Positions 9,376 through 16,515 of a DNA stretch of 64,000 nucleotides are shown here, one piece after another. The notes under the pieces were generated by a model that saw only the letters and a program-made list of their open reading frames with translations, had not been told where the DNA came from and did no database searches. Positions within the stretch are counted from its first letter, which is position 1, and the number at the start of each line of letters is the position of its first letter. Position numbers and translations under genes: made by a program. Origin of the DNA: Flavobacteriaceae bacterium PS02338 (GTDB lineage Bacteria > Bacteroidota > Bacteroidia > Sphingobacteriales > Sphingobacteriaceae); the NCBI GenBank assembly GCA_029959615.1, contig JASCOD010000007.1, positions 186,001 through 250,000 on the forward strand, written 5' to 3'.

Positions 9376-9942
9376 ATGAAGATAAATATCATAACTTTTT
9401 TACTCCTAATAACAGCCTCATTTGAGGTAGGGGCACAAGATAAATTATATCCTAATTTTCCAGAAAGCTTTGAATCCAATAATAAATTAAGTTATGCAAT
9501 AGATGATGTGAGCTTACCAACTGGTCGCTGGAGATTAGATAATACTGTTATCCAAAGCGAGAAATACGAAACGCCCACTACGGGAAAACATGCCGTAAGA
9601 ATGGCGATGAATTTAAGCACTTCCTCATATTTGCAAATGATGTTCGATTTACCTAATGGGGCTTCGAAGGTTGTGCTTTGGTACAAATGTTTTCCCTTAG
9701 ATAAACCCAGTATGTGGCAGTTAGAGTACTCTACGGATAAAGGTAAGAAATGGCATCCTACTGGAGATTTGGTAGTAGCTACTAATAAAGATAAATATAT
9801 CGAGGCCGTATTTGATTTGGATATCAAAGGAAAAGTAAGATTTAGAATTAACAAGATTGGTTTGGGAGATGGATCTAAAAACCCTGATATTTCTAATGGT
9901 AGGCTTAATATCGACGATTTTGCCGTATATCACCCAGAATAA
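9376..9942 (+). CDS. small secreted protein made of the shared C-terminal module
   Basis: Signal peptide at 1-21 (IITFLLLITASFEVGAQ). The remaining roughly 165 residues are almost entirely the module found at the C-termini of the two preceding proteins: NFPESFE, LPTGRWRLDN, TGKHAVRM, FDLPNGASKVVLWY, WQLEYSTDKGKKW, VRFRINKIGLG, NGRLNIDDFAVY. No catalytic domain is present. It looks like a stand-alone beta-sandwich, perhaps a binding or accessory protein released to the periplasm or surface. Function unknown. It sits between the PLD-like and EEP phosphatase genes on the same strand. Confidence 0.7.
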   Translation: MKINIITFLLLITASFEVGAQDKLYPNFPESFESNNKLSYAIDDVSLPTGRWRLDNTVIQSEKYETPTTGKHAVRMAMNLSTSSYLQMMFDLPNGASKVVLWYKCFPLDKPSMWQLEYSTDKGKKWHPTGDLVVATNKDKYIEAVFDLDIKGKVRFRINKIGLGDGSKNPDISNGRLNIDDFAVYHPE

Positions 9943-9969
9943 TCAATCCCACTCATTTAAATTAACTAA

Positions 9970-9987
9970 GGTTCGGCTAGCTGAACC
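9970..9987. repeat. 18-bp near-perfect palindrome in an intercistronic gap
   Basis: GGTTCGGCTAGCTGAACC is self-complementary except for one pair. It lies between the small secreted protein and the EEP lipoprotein gene. It could be an mRNA hairpin or an operator. No T run follows. Confidence 0.35.
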
Positions 9988-10011
9988 ATTAAATCACTAA
10001 AAAATATCTAA

Positions 10012-10896
10012 ATGAAAATATATTTATTTTTTTTCGCTTTGGTCATTGGCATAAGTTCATGCAAAAAAAAGGATGACGAAGAAGCAAAATGGCACGAGCC
10101 CTTGCGTATAGCAAGCTATAACATTCAGTACGATAATACCACCAAAGTGCCGGTGAGCGTTTGGGCTAACCGTAAGGAGTCTTTCAAAAACCTAGTAACA
10201 AAGTATAATTTTGATATCATTGGTGCACAAGAACCTTATCTCTCTCAGCTAAATGATATTAAAACACTTTTGCCAGATTATGACTACATAGGTGTTGATA
10301 TAATCGGAGGAACAACAACACAGGGAAGACACTATACGCCAATTATTTATAAAAAAAGCAAGTTTGAAATTTTAGATTGGGGTACGTTTTGGTTTTCGCC
10401 AAACAGTTCGACCCCTGGTAGCCTAGGTTGGGATGCGTATTCTGCTAGGATATGCACCCGAGCATTAATTAAAGATAAAACTACTGGAAAGATTTTTAAT
10501 TTTCTGAACGTACATTTAGATCATATCGGTACTACAGCAAGAGATATGAGTGTGCAGATGTTGCTGTCATTAACTCCCTTGGTATCATCTAAATATCCAG
10601 TAATAATTACTGGCGATTTTAACTTCAACCAGAATAGCGTAAACTATTCAAAAATTAAGAATTCGGGTCTGTTAAAAGACAGTTATGATTTAGCACTTAG
10701 TCATACCAATAAAGATAAAGGGACTTTTCATGATTATGAAGTAAACTATACTACGACTACAAGGATAGACCATGTTTTTCTTTCTACTGGTCGACCTTTA
10801 AGAGTAAAAAGCCACCAGATTATTACCGATGATTTTGGAGGAAAGTTTCCTTCGGATCATTGCCCGGTAATGATTGAGTTACAGTTGCAAAAGTAA
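10012..10896 (+). CDS. endonuclease/exonuclease/phosphatase (EEP) family lipoprotein
   Basis: Lipoprotein signal MKIYLFFFALVIGISSC followed by Lys-rich residues. The complete EEP metal-dependent phosphodiesterase core is visible: ASYNIQYDN (Asn metal ligand), AQEP with E74, NVHLDHIG with H168 and D170, ITGDFNFN with D202 and N204, RIDHVFLS, and the terminal SDHCP with D282 and H283. The fold includes DNase I-like nucleases, sphingomyelinases and inositol phosphatases, so the exact substrate cannot be read off. At 294 residues it is a minimal single-domain enzyme. With the SusC/D pair, the PLD-like protein and the upstream GDPD it suggests breakdown of an extracellular phosphodiester polymer or lipid. 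Confidence 0.88.
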   Translation: MKIYLFFFALVIGISSCKKKDDEEAKWHEPLRIASYNIQYDNTTKVPVSVWANRKESFKNLVTKYNFDIIGAQEPYLSQLNDIKTLLPDYDYIGVDIIGGTTTQGRHYTPIIYKKSKFEILDWGTFWFSPNSSTPGSLGWDAYSARICTRALIKDKTTGKIFNFLNVHLDHIGTTARDMSVQMLLSLTPLVSSKYPVIITGDFNFNQNSVNYSKIKNSGLLKDSYDLALSHTNKDKGTFHDYEVNYTTTTRIDHVFLSTGRPLRVKSHQIITDDFGGKFPSDHCPVMIELQLQK

Positions 10897-10908
10897 ACGT
10901 AGCTACGT
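10897..10908. repeat. 12-bp perfect palindrome after the EEP gene
   Basis: ACGTAGCTACGT begins at the base after the TAA stop of the EEP gene. It is followed by the GH36 leader. It may be a short hairpin marking the end of the phosphodiester locus. There is no T run. Confidence 0.25.
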
Positions 10909-10961
10909 ACCGTGATTCTGATTTAATAAATAGACTTTCGTTTAATAGCCAAAATATAACT

Positions 10962-13205
10962 ATGAAAAGAACCTTTATGATAACCATTCTGCTATGTGCC
11001 GTACTGCAAGTTTTCGCTCAGCAAAAGGTTATCCGATTAGATACAAAAGATCTTTCATTGATCATGACGGTTACGGAAAATAACGAACTATTATTTCAAC
11101 ATTTTGGAAATAAGATCACCGAAGACGCACCTTTTATAAAGAAAAAATCTTACCGTAGAGCAGATTATGGAACAGATCCACAAATGTATTCAACTGCAGG
11201 AGGACGTAATTTTCGTGAGCCGGCATTAAGGATAACCCATGCCAATGGCGATCTAAATACCGAACTGATTTACATAGCACATCAACAGTTAACCTTTAAA
11301 GACAAAAATGTAAATCAAACGGTGGTTAAGCTTAAAGACAAAAGTAATCGTCTATATGTAAACCTAATTTTCAAGACATTTCAAAAGGAAAATGTAATTA
11401 CGCAAAATGTAGAGATTAAAAATGAAGAAGATAAAGAAATAGTACTTCACAATTATTACTCTACATATTTACCTATAAAAGCGAATGGTTATTATCTTAA
11501 TAGTTTCAACGGTTCGTGGGCTAGGGAAATGTTTTTAGAAGAAACTAAACTAACTCATGGCATAAAATCTATTGAAAGCAAGAAAAACGTACGTACAACT
11601 CATACAGAAAACCCATCATTTTTATTGTCCTTAAACGCTCCTTTAAATGAAAATTATGGGGAGGTAATTGCTGGTGCTTTAGCCTGGAGTGGAAATTATA
11701 AGCTAAACTTTGAATTGGACGAGTTTAACGTGCTGAATATTTCTGCCGGTATTAATCCGTATGCATCGCAATACCACTTAAAGCCCCATAATATTTTTTT
11801 TACCCCAGATATGGTACTTACCTATAGCAATACGGGAGCTGGAGGTGCTAGCCGAAATCTGCATGATTGGGCTAGGAACTATCAAATTTATGACCCCATG
11901 ACTATAAGGCCAACCTTGTTGAACAGTTGGGAGGGAGCGTATTTTAAATTTGATGAAAAAACGTTGACCGATATGATGGATAGTGCAGCAGATATGGGTT
12001 TAGAAATGTTCGTATTGGACGATGGCTGGTTCGGTAACAATTATCCAAGGAATGGGACAAGCGCAGGCTTAGGCGATTGGCAGGTAAATAAAGCTAAACT
12101 TCCGAGAGGAATTAACTATTTAGCTAATTATGCAGTCAAAAAAGGGCTTAAATTTGGGATCTGGTTAGAACCAGAGATGGTAAATCCGCAGAGCGATATT
12201 GCGAAAAAACATCCCGATTGGATAGTGAAAAATAGAGGAGGCGAAGCAACTACTATGCGACAACAATGGCTGTTGGATCTCTCTAATCCTCAAGTACAAG
12301 ATTTCGTATTTAGTGTTTTTGATGAAACAATGAAGCTTTCGCCTGATATTTCCTACATTAAATGGGATGCTAACCGCCATGTTGAAGCACCCGGTTCTAC
12401 CTTCCTTTCAGCAGACAAGCAGTCTCATTTTTGGATAGAATATGTAAGGGGACTTTACAAGGTTTATGAACGTATACGCCAAAAATATCCGAAAGTAATT
12501 GTACAGGCCTGCTCTTCGGGAGGTGGCAGGGTAGAATATGGTGCGTTGAAATACCATCAGGAAATATGGACCAGCGATAATACAGATGTACTTAGTAGAG
12601 TATTTATCCAATATGGAACAAACTTAATTTATCCAGCTTTGGTTTCAGGATCACATGTATCGGCAGTGCCCAATCACCAAACAAATTTAGTTACACCGTT
12701 AAAATTTCGTTTTGATATGGCCATGACGGGCCGCCTAGGAATGGAACTGCAGCCAAAAGACATGTCGACCCATGATCAAGAATTTGCAAAAATGGCAATA
12801 GCGAATTATAAGCAAATTAGAGATATTGTAATGTATGGAGATTTATATCGTATCAATTCTCCCTACGATGGAACTGGTTTTTACTCATTAATGTATGCTG
12901 ATAAGAAGAAGAAAAGAGCAGTGGTTTTTGGGTTCTGCATCAATTATCAAGGGCGAACTTTAACCCCAAAGTTCAGGTTAAATGGGCTTGATCCCAATAA
13001 GAATTATAGATTAAAGGAACTGAATGTTACAAAATCTAACTTTTGGGGCGATGAGGAAACATTCTCTGGGAAGTATTTGATTAATGAAGGTATTAATCCA
13101 CAATTACAGAAGGTTTTTGATAGTGGAGTTTACAGCATAGAAGAAATTGAGGATGGCAAGCCAAGTAAAAATAATGAAGATCCTTGTGATGCAGAGGGTA
13201 AATAG
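10962..13205 (+). CDS. GH36 alpha-galactosidase, secreted
   Basis: Hydrolyses terminal alpha-galactosides, retaining mechanism. Signal peptide at 1-19 (MITILLCAVLQVFAQQ). The order is N-terminal beta-supersandwich, central TIM barrel and C-terminal beta-sheet domain, as in full-length GH36 (747 residues). Catalytic nucleophile D469 lies in YIKWDANRH. Acid/base D539 lies in WTSDNTD. Other conserved motifs are FVLDDGWFG, GIWLEPEMVNP and ACSSGGGRVEYG. It is encoded 65 bases after the EEP gene and is convergent with the CE15-like gene. By function it belongs to the glycan locus that follows. The absence of a lipobox suggests a periplasmic enzyme. Confidence 0.93.
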   Translation: MKRTFMITILLCAVLQVFAQQKVIRLDTKDLSLIMTVTENNELLFQHFGNKITEDAPFIKKKSYRRADYGTDPQMYSTAGGRNFREPALRITHANGDLNTELIYIAHQQLTFKDKNVNQTVVKLKDKSNRLYVNLIFKTFQKENVITQNVEIKNEEDKEIVLHNYYSTYLPIKANGYYLNSFNGSWAREMFLEETKLTHGIKSIESKKNVRTTHTENPSFLLSLNAPLNENYGEVIAGALAWSGNYKLNFELDEFNVLNISAGINPYASQYHLKPHNIFFTPDMVLTYSNTGAGGASRNLHDWARNYQIYDPMTIRPTLLNSWEGAYFKFDEKTLTDMMDSAADMGLEMFVLDDGWFGNNYPRNGTSAGLGDWQVNKAKLPRGINYLANYAVKKGLKFGIWLEPEMVNPQSDIAKKHPDWIVKNRGGEATTMRQQWLLDLSNPQVQDFVFSVFDETMKLSPDISYIKWDANRHVEAPGSTFLSADKQSHFWIEYVRGLYKVYERIRQKYPKVIVQACSSGGGRVEYGALKYHQEIWTSDNTDVLSRVFIQYGTNLIYPALVSGSHVSAVPNHQTNLVTPLKFRFDMAMTGRLGMELQPKDMSTHDQEFAKMAIANYKQIRDIVMYGDLYRINSPYDGTGFYSLMYADKKKKRAVVFGFCINYQGRTLTPKFRLNGLDPNKNYRLKELNVTKSNFWGDEETFSGKYLINEGINPQLQKVFDSGVYSIEEIEDGKPSKNNEDPCDAEGK

Positions 13206-13232
13206 GTTTGGTTATCGTATGGATTTTGATTT

Positions 13233-14480
13233 TTACTGATCATATTGAAAATTAGCAAAACGAATAAAATTGGTCCAGTCATAAACATTTAAATCATGTG
13301 CTCCTTCTCTAAAATGATAACCAATAGCGGAGTTGATAATAGGGATATTAATCTGCGGCATATCTTTTGGAAGCATTACTTTTTGACGATAAAGCTCATA
13401 TATCGGTTTAGCATGGATTAAAGAAAGATAGGATCCGTAAGGATCGGCCCAACGATCTTGCGTCGCATTGGTGGTGTATACTGGCCTAGGCGCAATAAGA
13501 CCAATAAGCATGTGTTGGTCTACAGGCAAGCTATCTACATTGTTGCTGTATTTCTTGTAATTATTATTAAACCAATAACCGAACTGCTTATTAATCAAAC
13601 TCACGGTTTCTCCATATCTACGGCGTGCTAAAGAAGCACCAGTGCTGCCCGAACAACTGCTAAATACCATAGCAAAACGTTCATCTTGTGCACCAGCCCA
13701 TAAAGCAGTTTTGCCACCACGGGAATGACCCACTATAGCCACTTTTTTAGTATCGATATCCTTATCTGTTAAAAAATAATCCATTACCCTACTAGCCGCC
13801 CAAGCCCATGAACCTATGGCTTTCATTCCGTTATCCATTTCCAGTTGTTCTGGGAAAAGCTGTTTTAAAATGCCGTTCTGATAAGTTTCCTTACGATCTG
13901 GAGCAACATCTCCAATATGAAAAGCGGCAATTGCATAGCCACTATCGATGATCATCTCTGCTGGCCAAAAAGTACTTTTTTCTATTCTTGTCGGATCTGT
14001 ATTTCTCTTGCTACGATTATTGATCAATAGAAATGTAGGAGCCGGTTTGTTGAGGTGATTGGGTATAAAAAGTACGATAGGTATACTCACCGAATTTCCT
14101 TTGTTCCATACAGTAATTTGTACTTCTTTTAAATGAGCTTTACCATTCATTGCATCAGTTGCTTCGTTGGTAATCTTGAATTTGATGCTGTCAAAACTAT
14201 TAGGCATTTTACCGTAGATATTTTCTTCAAATAGGTTTAATAACTCGGGTCTTCGTTTTTTCTCCCAAGTAAAAACATTTTTCACTTTCTTACCTCCTTT
14301 GGTCTGTAGCAAATCTGGTAGATTGTAGGTCGGTACAGTTTCCTCATCGTAGTTAACTATTTCGCCCATAAACTTGTCCGTTTTCTGCGCAAAGAGGTGG
14401 CTCGAAATTAAAAGCAATATAAAGTGCGCAACGGTACGGATACAGGTTAATTTGTTCAGCTTAAAGGTTTTCATTAACAT
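13233..14480 (-). CDS. CE15-like glucuronoyl esterase / alpha-beta hydrolase
   Basis: Secreted serine hydrolase (signal around LIRTVAHFILLLISSHLFAQ-type N-terminus). Family CE15 enzymes cleave ester bonds to glucuronic acid carboxyls. The nucleophile is S253 in GHSRGGKTALWAGAQD. The catalytic His is H395 in REGAHDLN. The region after the nucleophile strand reads FSSCSGSTGASLARRRYGE; where fungal CE15 has the catalytic Glu, this protein has Cys or Ser, as in bacterial members that use an alternative acid. Length 415 fits. Two possible Met starts are two codons apart. It is the only minus-strand gene in the glycan locus, divergent from the DUF4832 gene. Confidence 0.82.
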   Translation of the reverse strand: MLMKTFKLNKLTCIRTVAHFILLLISSHLFAQKTDKFMGEIVNYDEETVPTYNLPDLLQTKGGKKVKNVFTWEKKRRPELLNLFEENIYGKMPNSFDSIKFKITNEATDAMNGKAHLKEVQITVWNKGNSVSIPIVLFIPNHLNKPAPTFLLINNRSKRNTDPTRIEKSTFWPAEMIIDSGYAIAAFHIGDVAPDRKETYQNGILKQLFPEQLEMDNGMKAIGSWAWAASRVMDYFLTDKDIDTKKVAIVGHSRGGKTALWAGAQDERFAMVFSSCSGSTGASLARRRYGETVSLINKQFGYWFNNNYKKYSNNVDSLPVDQHMLIGLIAPRPVYTTNATQDRWADPYGSYLSLIHAKPIYELYRQKVMLPKDMPQINIPIINSAIGYHFREGAHDLNVYDWTNFIRFANFQYDQ

Positions 14481-14616
14481 TGATTTGAGGGTTTCGTTTT
14501 CAACTTGATAAGACTTTTCAATTTCGTCCAGTACATATCAATACTATTTGGTTTTTGATTAAGTACGACTAAGCTACAGATAAGATCAGCTTTGTTTCTG
14601 CATTTGGAGCCTTTCT

Positions 14617-14656
14617 GTACAAAAACAAACCATTTCCGAACAAAACAATACCATCC
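14617..14656 (+). promoter_or_regulatory. putative HTCS operator, copy A
   Basis: Direct repeat with half-sites GTACAAAAACAAACC at 14617 and GAACAAAACAATACC at 14638, 21 bases apart (two helical turns). Ungapped alignment to copy C at 35275 gives 32 identical bases of 40. It lies 57 bases upstream of the -7 box at 14674. Direct repeats are the usual target form for AraC-type HTH domains of HTCS proteins, and the locus encodes exactly one HTCS. Confidence 0.75.
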
Positions 14657-14673
14657 GTAAATACCTGTTTAAA

Positions 14674-14681
14674 TATTTTTG
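14674..14681 (+). promoter_or_regulatory. -7 promoter element TATTTTTG
   Basis: Matches the Bacteroidota TAnnTTTG -7 consensus. No TTTG -33 box is visible at the expected distance; that position is taken by the second operator half-site, which fits an activator-dependent promoter. It would drive the operon starting at 14928. Confidence 0.6.
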
Positions 14682-14797
14682 TAACGAAGTAAATAAAATT
14701 GCTTCCTCACTTTATTCTTTCTAAAAATGAAAGTTAAGGTGCAGTTGTCAACCCTAACCAAATGAATGTATGAGAAAAAATCACCATGAGCCCCAAA

Positions 14798-14822
14798 GCC
14801 TCATTTTGACCTCCTTTGAGGC
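14798..14822 (+). other. leader hairpin upstream of the DUF4832 operon
   Basis: Arms GCCTCA and TGAGGC flank a 13-base loop. A second hairpin, ATCTCA-TT-TGAGAT, follows at 14850-14863. Both lie in the predicted untranslated leader. They could affect mRNA stability or be targets of a regulatory RNA; this is inference only. Confidence 0.35.
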
Positions 14823-14927
14823 CAAATGCCATAAAGCCTTTCATAAATCATCTCATTTGAGATAGTTGATACTTACTAAATTAAGTACTAGCACTCTGTT
14901 TTAAAATTTAAGCGTACTTACGAATTA

Positions 14928-16505
14928 ATGAATACAAAGTTTAAACATCAAATTATATTGAAAGTGGCTGTGGTTGCGTTTCTGTGCACTTTTGTATTGA
15001 TTAGTTCCTTTAGCATTTCTTTTGGTAAAATAGAAGATGGATTTAAGGTGAGTTATGTCTTATTAAAGCCCAAATATGATAGTAGTTCTGTGTTACATAA
15101 CCCATTAAATGGTTGGGTAATGTATGCTGCTCGCAGTGCCGATGAATCTTATTGGGATACCGAATTTTTTGTCCCCGAACTAGGAAAGAAAGTAAAGGCG
15201 ATAGATTATGCTTCTGCCTGTTATATCCGCACCAGTTGGTCTTCGTTAAACCCTAAAGATGGCGTTTACGCTTGGGATAATCCAAATTCTAGAATAGCAA
15301 AGTTGATAAAAGGTGCAGAAAAAAGAGGACTGCCAGTAGCCTTTCGTGTGGTAGTAGACGGCCGCGACCAAGGACAAAATACACCAAAATTTGTATTTGA
15401 AGCAGGAGCAAAATTCTATCTGGAGAACCCAGAAAATCCCAACAGACAAACACCTTATCCCCAAGATCCAATATTTAGAAAATACTACACCAAATTTATA
15501 GAGGCTTTTGCTAAAGAATTTAATGATCCTAAACGTACCTCATTTATTGACGCTTATGGTTTAGGCAAGTGGGGCGAGGCACATCATGTGGTTTATCAAG
15601 ATCTAAAAACTGCAGAAACAGTAGATATTGAAAAAACTAAAGAGGAAGTATTGGATTGGGTAACCGATCTGTATTCGAGAACCTTTACGAAAGTCCCTTT
15701 GATAATCAATTACCACCGTTTGGTTGGTCATCCAGAAAGCTGGGCGCCAGCAAATCCAAATAGTGAAAGATTATTACAAAAAGCGATAGAAAAAGGTTAC
15801 AGCCTTAGACATGATGCTTTTGGAATGACGGGCTATTACCAAGGTTGGGAAAAAGCTTTCGCCAAAAAATGGAATTTCAAACGTCCAATTATAATGGAAG
15901 GTGGCTGGATCACCTCAAAAACGCACAGTTATTGGACTGACCCGAGTGGTAAATATAGAAAAGGACACCCAGAAGATGTAAGAAAAGGGGAATTTGAGGC
16001 TTCGCAAGAGGCACATGTAAATATGATGGATTTTAGAGTGGGAGATACCGACTCTTGGTTTGAGAAATCCTTTGCCTTAGTTCAAGGTTTTGTAGCTGAA
16101 GGTGGCTATCGCCTGTATCCTGATGAAATCAAGCTTCCTAATCAGCTTAAAAACAAAACTGCTACCACCATTACCCATTCTTGGAAAAATACGGGTTGGG
16201 GCTATTTTCCTAATAATATCCCGCAGTGGAACCATAAGTACAAAGTGGCTTTTGCCTTGTTAGATGCATCAAATCAGGTGACACAAATTTTTGTAGATCA
16301 AAAAGCGGAACCTGCTAACTGGTTAAAAGACAAATCAGTATCTTATGATTTAAATGTAACTGTAGATCTTTCAAAAGCAGATTACACTTGGGCAGTAGCC
16401 ATTGTAGATACTACACAAGAAAACCAGCCAGCTATCAAATTAGCCATTGATGGTGAAGTTACATCAAATGGATGGGTAAAACTGATGGATTTAGCAGTGC
16501 AATAG
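14928..16505 (+). CDS. DUF4832-type TIM-barrel protein, candidate glycoside hydrolase (paralogue 1)
   Basis: 525 residues with an N-terminal hydrophobic segment (VAVVAFLCTFVLISSFSISF) that looks like a signal peptide without a lipobox, so probably periplasmic. The body resembles DUF4874/DUF4832 proteins: a barrel-like segment from about 50 to 390, then a C-terminal beta-sandwich (about 400-525). Two Glu residues in typical clan GH-A positions stand out: E217 in YGLGKWGEAHH and E324 in RPIIMEGGWIT, 107 residues apart. A close paralogue is encoded at 41921-43486 and keeps both. The substrate is unknown. It heads a glycosidase operon (next gene 10 bases away) behind operator A. Hydrolase activity is inferred, not established. 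Confidence 0.7.
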   Translation: MNTKFKHQIILKVAVVAFLCTFVLISSFSISFGKIEDGFKVSYVLLKPKYDSSSVLHNPLNGWVMYAARSADESYWDTEFFVPELGKKVKAIDYASACYIRTSWSSLNPKDGVYAWDNPNSRIAKLIKGAEKRGLPVAFRVVVDGRDQGQNTPKFVFEAGAKFYLENPENPNRQTPYPQDPIFRKYYTKFIEAFAKEFNDPKRTSFIDAYGLGKWGEAHHVVYQDLKTAETVDIEKTKEEVLDWVTDLYSRTFTKVPLIINYHRLVGHPESWAPANPNSERLLQKAIEKGYSLRHDAFGMTGYYQGWEKAFAKKWNFKRPIIMEGGWITSKTHSYWTDPSGKYRKGHPEDVRKGEFEASQEAHVNMMDFRVGDTDSWFEKSFALVQGFVAEGGYRLYPDEIKLPNQLKNKTATTITHSWKNTGWGYFPNNIPQWNHKYKVAFALLDASNQVTQIFVDQKAEPANWLKDKSVSYDLNVTVDLSKADYTWAVAIVDTTQENQPAIKLAIDGEVTSNGWVKLMDLAVQ

Positions 16506-16515
16506 AATTACTAAA

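Larger units (their letters stand above)
14481..14927. other. 447-bp divergent intergenic region with PUL promoter and structured leader
   Basis: This gap separates the CE15-like gene (minus) from the DUF4832 gene (plus). It holds the first copy of the putative HTCS operator, a -7 box, and then a leader of about 240 bases containing two small hairpins that share a CTCA/TGAG stem (14798-14822 and 14850-14863). No open frame of note was seen. Confidence 0.7.
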
